Shown: in pieces, positions 1-6,650 of the stretch
Layout of the letters: every line of letters begins with the position of its first letter
Numbering within the stretch: the stretch's first letter is position 1
Source of the DNA: Pleurotus ostreatus/Saccharomyces cerevisiae fusant
Taxonomy: Eukaryota > Opisthokonta
DNA length: 12,785 bases
Assembly (NCBI GenBank): GCA_024196135.1
Contig: JAMQCK010001040.1
Span: 1-12,785 of the forward strand
Reading direction: 5' to 3'
The notes under the pieces: generated by a model
Database searches by the model: none
Told to the model about the DNA's origin: nothing
What the model saw: the letters and a program-made list of their open reading frames with translations, nothing else
Made by a program: the position numbers and the translations under genes

Positions 1-137
1 TGGAGGACTGAATTCATGAAGCAGGTGTTCCCATGATTTATCAGTCCGGGGGGCAGAAGCGCCGTCCGTTCCTGCTCTTCGCGCTCCTTCCGCGCCTGGT
101 ACAGCTCCTGCGGGGTTGGCGATTTGCGCTTCGCCAT
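1..137 (-). CDS. Ubiquitin-specific protease (USP/UBP, peptidase C19), N-terminal part, cut by the window edge
   Basis: The frame opens with ATG at 137 and stays open to the left edge, giving 45 complete codons with no intron. The protein begins MAKRKSPTPQ and continues with a charged Lys/Arg/Glu stretch (about residues 11-25). It then reaches GLINHGNTCFMNSVL at residues 31-45, which matches the Cys box of ubiquitin-specific proteases, and Cys39 is the expected nucleophile. Enzymes of this family cleave ubiquitin from proteins or from polyubiquitin chains through a Cys-His-Asp triad. The His and Asp boxes would lie beyond the window. The start is chosen because it is the first ATG in frame and the Cys box follows closely, so little N-terminal extension is present. 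It is transcribed in the same direction as the DUF6593-like gene upstream, with 533 bp between them. The family call is firm; the subfamily cannot be told from 45 residues. Confidence 0.87.
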   Translation of the reverse strand, partial: MAKRKSPTPQELYQARKEREEQERTALLPPGLINHGNTCFMNSVL

Positions 138-670
138 CGTCGTTTTGTGTGTTGCCCTTGCTAGCGAAACAGCGCGATAAGATGCCCCAGAAGACGCGGG
201 GGCTGCGGGGGATTCGTGTGCAATGACGGAAGTTCAGGACAAGCCAATTGGATATATTAGCCGCCTCCCGGACCCTGAGTCACGTGGCTGTTGAACTTCG
301 GACCCACAAAGAACAGGTTCAGCGGTTTCTGGGGGGGTCAACGCTTGCTCTGCAACCGCGTTCATCTCACTTGGCGTCGCATGCGCTGCGAATGACATAG
401 GCAGTGATGTCTGAGTATTCCAGGGGCAATGGAAGCCGGAATGTGCCCGAGAGCGAGAAAGAAGTCGAGAAGTCTCGGAGAACACCCATCGATCGAAGCA
501 CGGAACGGAGGTATCGCCATCTGACCTCCGCACGCATCTGGTCGTAGCGCCCTAATCAGACCTCTATATCGAGGCACGAAGTACATCAACTATGCACATA
601 ATACAGTGCTCTGACGTTGTGCGCGATCAGATATACCACGACAGAGTGACAGCCTGCCCCAGCTGGACGC
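138..670. other. Intergenic region between the ubiquitin protease and DUF6593-like genes
   Basis: This stretch holds the 3' flank of the DUF6593-like gene and the promoter of the ubiquitin protease gene. Open frames on both strands (for example 234-533 minus) show no recognisable motif, splice pattern or conserved ending. I see no further gene. Confidence 0.5.
244..259 (-). promoter_or_regulatory. Possible CCAAT/TATA-like promoter elements of the ubiquitin protease gene
   Basis: A CCAATTGG palindrome (244-251) abuts a TATA-like gatatatta (251-259). On the minus strand these lie about 110 nt upstream of the ATG at 137. A CACGTG E-box lies slightly further upstream at about 284. The positions are reasonable for a fungal promoter, but such short motifs can occur by chance. 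Confidence 0.35.
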
Positions 671-1510
671 TTATAAGCCTGCCGTCATCTGCCTCACCAC
701 CACCAGCGCCGATAGAACTATATGGTCCAAGTATTGGTGACCATCCGGGAACACCGTGAGCGTCGCCAGTGGCAGTGGTGGCGACTCGAGGGACGGCGGT
801 GGGACGAAGGATGCCAGTTGCACGTCGTGGTTTGGTGGATGAGAGATATGGCACTGGGCGGGCGGTCAGTATGTCGTAAGTGAGAAAATTGGTACCGAGG
901 TGCGAGGAGACGCAATAGGAAGGGACGAGGAGGGTACGGAGGAGCAGGCATGAGATTCTGAGGCATAGAAGCACGCACATAGCACATCGGTGACCCATCG
1001 TCTAATCTCGTCCGACAGTCCCATCGTAGCCTGACTCCTCTTATCGTCCACTGCCATCGTTGCTGCAGAACACGACGTCAGCCATCATCCGCATGTCCGT
1101 CTACGCGAACCACTCACCGCCCCCATGCTCTCCAGCACATTATCCAGCCTTGCAGACGCATCCCCAAATGTCACTATCCTTCTCTTCTGCGCCAGTGATG
1201 CCCTGCACAGAAGCCCACGATCAGCCCTATTCGCACCTCGGCCCCTCGCGAGAAGCGTCACCTACTCGAACGAGCCTATGGGAGGCCCGGGCGCACCGTA
1301 CCGGTGCAGGCGGGTGGTGTACGAAATGGGGAGCATGGGGTCGAGGTTGATGGAGACAGTGATTTTGTAGAGTGGTGCGGGAGCGTCGGAGGCGAAGGGG
1401 TCCTCGGACCCGGGCGGGTTGAGGTACATGGTGTTTGTTGAGGGCTCCCATTCGGAGAATGAGTAGATGACGGGGACGGAAGGTCGTGGGTAGGATTGGT
1501 AGCTGGGCAT
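671..1510 (-). CDS. DUF6593-like hypothetical protein, 4 exons, 198 aa
   Basis: Spliced model on the minus strand: exons 1510-1266, 1202-1118, 1062-979 and 853-671. The introns are 63, 55 and 125 nt, all GT-AG, and the last has a CTGAC branch-like site near its 3' end. All junctions stay in frame from ATG 1510 to TAA 671. The protein starts MPSYQSYPRP. It has SFSEWEPSTNTMYLNPPG, then LYKITVSINLDPMLPISYTT, then GSFEASLAQKRRIVTFGD. A Trp-rich segment RWQWTIRGVRLRWDC follows, and the C-terminus contains TVFPDGHQYLDHIVLSALVV. I recognise this layout (a basic strand-rich core, an internal W-x-W/L-x-W-D-C segment and a DHI-hydrophobic end) as the DUF6593 type common in Agaricomycetes, whose function is unknown. 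No signal peptide is evident; the hydrophobic run near the C-terminus is short. The 125-nt third intron is the least certain part. The domain name comes from memory of the family and was not searched. Confidence 0.78.
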
Positions 1511-2209
1511 TTGAGTTAGGCCTGAGAGGGCGAGAGCAAAAACGGGGAGGGGACGGCGGAAGAGGTGTAGACCAAGAGAGACATCGCGTACTGTGGGGGA
1601 TAGCTCGTTCGTTCCATCGATGCATAACTGGATAATTCTGTGTAAGCTGCCGAACCAGAATCAGAGACATCACGCACTCGGGAAGTTCAGTTGACTCCGT
1701 AAAAGAGCTCGTCGTAGATGCAGAGTCGCTCGACAGTCTGGGGGACATTCGTGGGGGCATCGCTGGGGGTATCTGGGAGGAGCCTGCAGCAGAGAGGAAA
1801 AGAGGATATGGCACAGATGGTCAGTTACTTCGCGTCTTGCTCCAGACGCGCGAACAACTACACACCAATGATCATTCCGGATGGTTGTTGTGGTGGCCGA
1901 AGGCAAGCGCTGCGGCCTCAAGGCCTCGGGGCGATGCGAGACGTGATGCAGATCGTGCGAAGGGTGCAAAGCCCGTGAAGAGACTTAGCGAGGCAGTCAT
2001 TGCACCAACAACGGGCGAGGTCACGGAAGACATAAGACATACGAAAAGTAACGGGGGAACCAGAAAATGAATATCTGAGGGCAAGCACCCGCCGCCGCAC
2101 GTTGACAAGCGCGCGTACCCGGACCGAGGCACCCGGATATCCTCTTCGGGCATCAAGGGAGCTCATCGAGAACTCCGACTTCGCCGCGCTGGCAGATCAG
2201 CCGGGAAAG
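1511..2209. other. Intergenic region upstream of the DUF6593-like gene
   Basis: This is non-coding sequence between the DUF6593-like start and the first mobile element. Open frames here (for example 1837-2070 plus and 1872-2156 minus) overlap one another on both strands without any recognisable motif. The region is part of the ancestral divergent promoter shared with the glutathione transferase gene. I see no RNA gene or further repeat. Confidence 0.45.
1521..1590 (-). promoter_or_regulatory. Pyrimidine-rich leader of the DUF6593-like gene
   Basis: On the minus strand, the stretch just before ATG 1510 is strongly CT-rich (CTCTC, CCCCTCCCCG and TTTTTG runs). CT-rich tracts before the start codon are typical of fungal core promoters and transcript leaders. 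This supports 1510 as the start rather than an ATG in the other, longer frame. Confidence 0.4.
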
Positions 2210-2217
2210 GGGGGGAA
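2210..2217. repeat. Target-site duplication, left copy (hAT-like element)
   Basis: GGGGGGAA directly abuts the left terminal repeat and is repeated exactly at 3533-3540. Confidence 0.8.
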
Positions 2218-2236
2218 TAGCGTGGCGGAAGAAACC
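2218..2236 (+). repeat. Terminal inverted repeat, left (hAT-like element)
   Basis: This 19-nt sequence is the exact reverse complement of 3514-3532. Just inside it (about 2229-2297) the sequence can fold into a hairpin with AGAAACCT/AGGTTTCT arms. That hairpin is absent from the right end, where the TCTGACC motif follows much more closely. Confidence 0.85.
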
Positions 2237-2726
2237 TCCCGGGACCTTTGGGACCGGTTGCTTACCTGGCGAGGGTCTGGGGGGTAGGTTTCTGACCGGT
2301 TTGTGACCCGTTACATACACAAATGTCACATGTGGCGCCGTTACGCTCACGTGCGCTAGCCGAGGCCACTCCCTCCTGCGCGACCTGACCTGCACCGGCG
2401 CGACATTGCCTGCCTTCAATCCAATCCCAGAGAGCACCTCTATACAGTGTGTATGCACTTCTGGTGCGCTAGAGATACTTGACATACAAAATGACATGCA
2501 ATTGGCTGTTTCGGGCTTGCGCTGCCGAGCTTCCGGCGCTCTCGCAGCGGTCGAGGGCTTGCAGCGGAGCTGCTTTGAGATTTTTGAGGAGTTTGGTAAG
2601 TACTGTACGGCGAGTACCGATTAGCCCACTGACTGCGCTGAATGGCCGCATTGTTGTTTTGTGGCTCACACCCTGACTGCAATGTCGACTGCCGCCGAGG
2701 CTCAGTAGACGTCAGACGCTCGTGCA

Positions 2727-3396
2727 ATATATATGGGCGTTATAATGTTCGGAAATTCCAAAAACGAGGCTACGGCATGGTAAGCAAAAATTGGGCATAG
2801 CGGGCGGCAGCGATGTCCAAACACAAGGGAGCGAGGCGAGTTGAGTTATCTCTCACAGAGGTCAGTGAGGGACTTAGAATCTGAGAAGGCCCTTCATGAG
2901 TCGCTCGCCGATAACGTAGCGTCGACAACAGCACACGAGGCATGCTCGCCGTCGTTCGGGAGTTGCCGAGCGCCTTTGATGCGCCTTCGTCCCACCTCCG
3001 GTGTGGATGCCACTCCTGGCGGCGACGACGAGGGCCTTCTTAGCGACTTCGTCGCTGGTTAGGACATGCTTTTGACCTGCGCCCATGCTTGTCACGTCAG
3101 GCGAGGGCGCATCAAGGCGTTGAGGTGGCACGGCAGCTTCCGAAGGCAAGGCGGCGCAGCGGCGGACGTGGTCGGGCCCCAAACGTGGCACGATGACGGC
3201 CTTATGGCACGTGTGGACTCGCAGATCCCATTGTCTGAGTCCAGCATCAGCAATCCCGATCCTCGAACCACCTCTCCTTGGCTCACCAGTATTTTGCAGC
3301 GCCGCCGCCCGCTACCATCGATTTTTACTACGCCACTTCGGTAGGCACGGTTTTCATCTGGGGGTAATTTCCGAACACTATAACGCCCATAAATAT
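2727..3396. repeat. Internal 31-nt inverted repeat pair inside the hAT-like element
   Basis: Positions 2727-2757 and the reverse complement of 3366-3396 match at 29 of 31 bases, centred on GGGCGTTATA and GTTCGGAAATT. Weaker similarity continues outward through a CGT-containing stretch. The pair could be subterminal repeats of the host element or the ends of an older element nested inside it. I could not find a clear target duplication. Confidence 0.7.
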
Positions 3397-3458
3397 ACAA
3401 CGCCACATATAAGTACAAGACCACCTCAGGGTGAGGGTCCCCAAGCTCGAGGTATGAC

Positions 3459-3486
3459 ACCGGTATGTGACCAGTCACATACCGGT
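3459..3486. repeat. Near-perfect palindrome, 13-bp arms with a 2-nt centre
   Basis: Arms ACCGGTATGTGAC and GTCACATACCGGT are exact reverse complements separated by CA. The palindrome lies 28 nt inside the right terminal repeat of the hAT-like element. Subterminal palindromes in such elements often bind transposase, and that is the likely role here. Confidence 0.8.
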
Positions 3487-3513
3487 CACAATGCGGTTTG
3501 GTCAGAATCCTAG

Positions 3514-3532
3514 GGTTTCTTCCGCCACGCTA
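3514..3532 (-). repeat. Terminal inverted repeat, right (hAT-like element)
   Basis: Exact reverse complement of 2218-2236. It ends in CTA immediately before the right target duplication. Confidence 0.85.
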
Positions 3533-3540
3533 GGGGGGAA
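3533..3540. repeat. Target-site duplication, right copy (hAT-like element)
   Basis: GGGGGGAA directly abuts the right terminal repeat. It overlaps the left target duplication of the next element by 4 nt (3537-3540). Confidence 0.8.
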
Positions 3541-3545
3541 GGACG
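3537..3545. repeat. Target-site duplication, left copy (foldback element)
   Basis: GGAAGGACG immediately precedes the left TAG terminus and matches 4345-4353 exactly. Confidence 0.65.
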
Positions 3546-3555
3546 TAGCCTGGTG

Positions 3556-3599
3556 ACCAAGCCTCCGACGCGATGCGAAGCCGCGTTGGAGGGCTTGGT
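3556..3599 (+). repeat. Terminal hairpin with GCGAAGC tip, left
   Basis: The outer stem pairs ACCAAGCC (3556-3563) with GGCTTGGT (3592-3599), with one bulged G (3591). The inner stem pairs TCC-G-ACGCG with CGCGT-T-GGA, including one G-T pair. The tip is a 2-nt AT bulge plus GCGAAGC at 3575-3581. Confidence 0.85.
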
Positions 3600-3708
3600 A
3601 AAATACGTCAGAATTTTGGCTGACAGCCCTTATGATCGAATTTGTGACAGAATGTGCGCGGCGGCAAAGTCCGAGGCAGCCAAAATTTCCTTTTTGGGGA
3701 CTTGGAGG
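3600..3708 (+). repeat. 109-bp inverted arm, left copy
   Basis: This matches the reverse complement of 4185-4293 at 108 of 109 positions (T at 3653 versus C). The arm can itself fold, because AATTTTGGCTG (3612-3622) is the exact reverse complement of CAGCCAAAATT (3677-3687). Confidence 0.92.
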
Positions 3709-4184
3709 TGACAACCACTTGCAGCGATTGGCGTCTTGTCTCGCTTCAAGCTATCCCCGCGCTCTCAGAGATTGCAATATCATTCTTCGAGCTAATCCCT
3801 GCCTCGTGATCACAGGAATCAGCCTGTGGGTCTAGCCAAAGATATTCAGGAATATTGCGCAATGGCGTATCCTTCCCTCAGCCTTATGAGCACGCCGCAC
3901 GTACCTAACACGCTCTCATCCAGTATCTGGATAGAGTAATACCCTCTACATGCAATGTTTGCACCCATACGCATCAGAACTACCGAGCGGACTTGACGAC
4001 GCCATCAAGCAGGCTGGGCCTTGAATTTCTTGTAGACACGCGCTTGGTCGTATACACTCGCTTCAAGGGCCCGAACGCAGCGTCATACGCAAGGAAAGTA
4101 TCGTGGTTATGTGTTTCTAATATATTCGGGGCGAGACGAAGGCATGAACGTGGGAAACATGGGCGTCGCGCTGGTGGCGGCGTC

Positions 4185-4293
4185 CCTCCAAGTCCCCAAA
4201 AAGGAAATTTTGGCTGCCTCGGACTTTGCCGCCGCGCACGTTCTGTCACAAATTCGATCATAAGGGCTGTCAGCCAAAATTCTGACGTATTTT
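4185..4293 (-). repeat. 109-bp inverted arm, right copy
   Basis: Reverse-complement partner of 3600-3708 with a single difference. It carries the same internal 11-bp inverted pair. Short open frames within both arms encode the same peptide and are consequences of the repeat, not genes. Confidence 0.92.
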
Positions 4294-4341
4294 ACCGGTC
4301 CCTCCCATGCCGCTTCGCTTTTGGCATGGGAGGGCTCCGGT
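4294..4341 (-). repeat. Terminal hairpin with GCGAAGC tip, right
   Basis: Plus-strand CCCTCCCATGCC (4300-4311) pairs perfectly with GGCATGGGAGGG (4323-4334). An outer ACCGG/CCGGT pair lies at 4294-4298 and 4337-4341. Read on the minus strand, the tip is an AAAA bulge plus GCGAAGC (4318-4312), the same layout as the left hairpin with an unrelated stem sequence. Confidence 0.85.
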
Positions 4342-4344
4342 CTA

Positions 4345-4353
4345 GGAAGGACG
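4345..4353. repeat. Target-site duplication, right copy (foldback element)
   Basis: GGAAGGACG immediately follows the right terminus. The original host sequence resumes after it and leads into the glutathione transferase promoter. Confidence 0.65.
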
Positions 4354-4409
4354 AGTCATGAGGAGCGCATGGGGGCTGCTGACTACGGGTTCCTTGGCGA
4401 CGACGTGGA

Positions 4410-4416
4410 TATAAAG
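4410..4416 (+). promoter_or_regulatory. TATA box of the glutathione transferase gene
   Basis: TATAAAG lies 58 nt upstream of the ATG at 4474 and 57 nt downstream of the foldback element's right duplication. The core promoter is therefore intact while everything further upstream is displaced by the insertions. Confidence 0.55.
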
Positions 4417-4473
4417 TCCAGCATCAGTGGTTGGGAGCACCCAGTCTCTTCGCCCAAGAAATCAAACCGTGCG

Positions 4474-5281
4474 ATGGCCCCGATAATATTCTACGACATC
4501 CCCTCAGACAAGGTGGGCTGCTGGTCGCCGAACACGTGGAAGATCCGGTGAATAGCATGTCTTCATTCCTTCGGTGATCGCGCCATCTTACACTGTATTG
4601 AATGATAGGTATGCCCTCAACTACAAGGGCCTCCCCTTCCGCACTGAATGGGTCGAGTACCCCGACATCGAGGCAAAGTGCAAGGAGATCGGCGCAGAAC
4701 CCACTGGCACGCGCGACGACAAACCCCTCTACACGTTCCCTGTCATCCAGGACCCTAACACCGGCAAGGTCGTCAGCGACGGGCCCAAGATCGCTAGGTA
4801 CCTCGACGAGGCGTACCCGGACACGCCCAAGCTCTTCCCAACGGGCACAGAGGAGAAGCAGGACGCCGTCTTCGCGGAGCTGATCCAGAAGGGAGGCCCC
4901 GCCCTTCGCCCGCTCGTCATCCCGCCTGTCGTCAACATCCTGAACGACGTAAGCAAGCCGTACTTCCGCACGACGCGCGAGAAGATGTTTGGTGGCAAGC
5001 TCGAGGACCTCGTACCACAGGGCGAGGACCGCAAGGCCACGCTGGAGCAGCTGCGGCAGGCGTTCGAGGCGTTTGCGAAGCGGCTGGATGAGGGTGGTCC
5101 GTTCATCTTGGGTGATAAGCCCAGTTTCGCGGACTTCATTGTGGCCGGCTTCTTGCAGTGGTTTAGGGTGACGTTGGGAGAGGACAGTGACTTGTGGAAG
5201 GCGGTCTCGGCATGGGGCAATGGGCGGTTGCTAAAGTATCTCGAGGACCTGCGCCCTTACGAAGGGAACCCGAGAGTGTGA
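4474..5281 (+). CDS. Fungal-specific glutathione transferase, FuA/omega-like, 2 exons, 248 aa
   Basis: Exons are 4474-4547 and 4609-5281, with a 61-nt GT-AG intron splitting Arg25. The protein starts MAPIIFYDIPSDKVG. The segment WSPNTWKIRYALNYKGLPF (residues 17-35) is typical of the basidiomycete FuA class, in which a serine (here Ser18) is the expected catalytic residue. The thioredoxin-like domain continues through EYPDIEAKCKEIGA and TFPVIQDP (cis-proline 69) to SDGPKIARYLD. The all-helical C-terminal domain includes FILGDKPSFADFIVAGFLQW, with the conserved N-capping Ser/Asp. Enzymes of this class conjugate or reduce with glutathione and bind wood-derived phenolics; the protein should be cytosolic, as no signal is seen. 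The length fits the family. In the usual (E/D)S glutathione-binding motif the serine is Gly83. It is divergent from the DUF6593-like gene, with two mobile elements between them. Confidence 0.95.
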
Positions 5282-5486
5282 AGGGCCGGTGCGGTCTATA
5301 GGGGAAAGAGTTATTGTACCCAAAGCAGAGAAGAACACAGAGATTCAAGAGAAGCTAGGAAATCTCGTATTCGGTTATGTTTAGAGATGTGAGCGTCAAG
5401 AACAGGCCTCGAAAATAAGCGCCCGTCTTCGGACCGACATCCGCGCATGTTCTTTCCGCCCGCCATGGTCAGATACCCAGAATCTC

Positions 5487-5493
5487 GAATCAG
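5487..5493. repeat. Target-site duplication, left copy (1150-bp element)
   Basis: GAATCAG immediately precedes the left terminal repeat and recurs at 6644-6650. Confidence 0.65.
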
Positions 5494-5541
5494 TGGGGGT
5501 GGGCACCGCCCGCCATCGGATCCGGCATATTTGTACATGTT
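5494..5541 (+). repeat. Terminal inverted repeat, left (1150-bp element)
   Basis: 48-nt repeat with two differences (T/C and A/G) from the inverted copy at 6596-6643. Confidence 0.85.
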
Positions 5542-5652
5542 GTGGTCACGCTTTGGCGCTCGTTCCGCAGTGTTTCTGTATCTCCTCGGTCACTTCTTCG
5601 AGTATCGCTTCCGGACAAAATGCATTGGAAAGCGACGAATGTTGTCTACAAC

Positions 5653-5853
5653 AGGGAGGTTGAGCAAGCAAATTTCAGTAGATAAACTGCCATAATAGCG
5701 GGCCGCCGCCGAGGTCACCCCACCTGGGCACGACATATAGCTATAGTGCTGCGTGAGTGGCCTCTGTATATACTGGAGCCATGGGCAGACGGCAGTAGGG
5801 GCGGGCACTATTCTTGTATTTTATATACGGTATTTTGTCTGCTCAACCTCCCT
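5653..5853. repeat. 14-nt inverted repeat pair inside the 1150-bp element
   Basis: AGGGAGGTTGAGCA (5653-5666) is the exact reverse complement of 5840-5853. With one more base on each side the ends read CAGGG and TAGGG, which resemble hAT termini. The flanking 8-mers do not match, so a nested element about 203 bp long is only a possibility. Confidence 0.5.
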
Positions 5854-6595
5854 AATCCCACGTCGATTTTTACTTTTTTATCCGGAGGAAGCCGTGATCT
5901 CCAGTTTTGAGGCTTCTGAACGAGCTATCGACGAGAACCGACGACAGAATGTAGCCCTTTCTCGTAGCTTTAGAACGCACTAATTTGCGAAACAGGAAAC
6001 GAAGAACTGAAGGAGGAGATAGAGAAATGCGATCAGTCACGCACGGCCTTCTAGCGGCCAAAAAGCGCTGTGACACATGTGACACGCCCGCCTGTTCCTC
6101 GACCTCGACGGTTCAGCAGCGCGTACCCTGAACATATGCTTCCTTTCGCCTGATAAATGGATATATGCATTCAAGAAACCTCACGAAGACAACTGATGCT
6201 CGTGGCTTCTCATTCTCGGCTGTTGTTGCTATGTTTTGCAGGACTACAGACCCTCCCTTCCCCGGGTTCCCTATGTGTGAGCTGACTTCGCATCGACAGA
6301 TAAATAGCAACATAGATTCGGATTAGTACAATCTTAGGCTATGTGCATGCCTTAGGCAGTCTGAGGCGCACTTCGGCTATAAAATGCCGAGAGAGGACCA
6401 GATGAGCTCGACCAATGTTGTCGAGTGATTGCGTACAGCCTCTGACTAGCTACGGTCATGCAAAGTGAACCAAAATGTGTGTGATACATTTCTCAACAGC
6501 TTTGCCATACAAAGGTAAGCGATACGACGCCTGCCTCGTGCACCAGCCAGACGACGATTCGGGGACATCCGAAGTCCGCCTGTTGGCGCGGCATA

Positions 6596-6643
6596 AACAT
6601 GTACAAATACGCCGGATCCGGTGGCGGGCGGTGCCCACCCCCA
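6596..6643 (-). repeat. Terminal inverted repeat, right (1150-bp element)
   Basis: Inverted partner of 5494-5541. Both copies contain the palindromes GGATCC and TGTACA. Confidence 0.85.
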
Positions 6644-6650
6644 GAATCAG
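6644..6650. repeat. Target-site duplication, right copy (1150-bp element)
   Basis: GAATCAG immediately follows the right terminal repeat. Confidence 0.65.

Larger units (their letters stand above)
2218..3532. mobile_element. hAT-like non-autonomous DNA transposon, 1315 bp
   Basis: The two ends are a perfect 19-bp inverted repeat, TAGCGTGGCGGAAGAAACC at 2218-2236 and its reverse complement at 3514-3532. Each is bordered by the same 8-bp direct repeat GGGGGGAA (2210-2217 and 3533-3540). An 8-bp target duplication and termini fitting YARNG (here TAGCG) are the hallmarks of the hAT superfamily. Subterminal TCTGACC and TGTGACC motifs occur in inverted orientation near both ends, as expected for transposase binding sites. 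The interior (about 2840-3200) is GC-rich with partial open frames on both strands, but I see no transposase motif, so the copy is probably non-autonomous. A second inverted repeat pair (2727-2757 and 3366-3396) lies inside. Confidence 0.85.
3546..4344. mobile_element. Foldback-type element with long inverted arms, 799 bp (Mutator-like?)
   Basis: Both ends begin TAG when read inward, and both are bordered by the 9-bp direct repeat GGAAGGACG (3537-3545 and 4345-4353). Each end then has a terminal hairpin (3556-3599 and 4294-4341) followed inward by a 109-bp arm (3600-3708 and 4185-4293). The arms are inverted copies that differ at one base. A 9-bp duplication with long inverted repeats suggests a Mutator-like origin, but no transposase is present and the class is uncertain. 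The 476-bp middle is unrelated to the arms. On the minus strand (4141-3980) it has a 53-codon open stretch including HDTFLAYDAAFGPLKRVYTT that resembles a captured gene end. Confidence 0.72.
5494..6643. mobile_element. Terminal-inverted-repeat element, 1150 bp, unclassified
   Basis: Positions 5494-5541 and the reverse complement of 6596-6643 match at 46 of 48 bases. They begin TGGGGGTGGGCACC and later share GGATCCGGC and TATTTGTACATGTT. The direct repeat GAATCAG abuts both ends (5487-5493 and 6644-6650). This is the structure of a cut-and-paste DNA transposon, but TGGGG ends and a 7-bp duplication do not clearly identify a superfamily (hAT- and P-type elements have similar lengths). I see no transposase. 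The interior is AT-richer, with a 14-nt inverted pair at 5653-5666 and 5840-5853 and a TATAAAA at about 6379, but no supported gene. Confidence 0.78.

Noticed and set aside
222..293. Short plus-strand frame starting MTEVQDKPIG
   Set aside because: It stops after 23 codons, and I found no splice continuation or similarity that would support an exon.
1227..1814. 195-codon minus-strand open frame
   Set aside because: It overlaps exon 1 of the DUF6593-like gene in another frame, is Ser/Pro/His-rich without motifs, and its upper part is a CT-rich leader.
2406..2624. Plus-strand frame with a good GTAAGT donor at 2595
   Set aside because: It lies inside the hAT-like element, has no downstream exon I could join to it and no known motif. 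A lone donor motif is weak evidence.
3632..3835. 67-codon open frame in the left foldback arm, mirrored at 3980-4261
   Set aside because: The shared peptide comes from the near-identical inverted arms and ends where the repeat ends, so it is not an independent gene pair.
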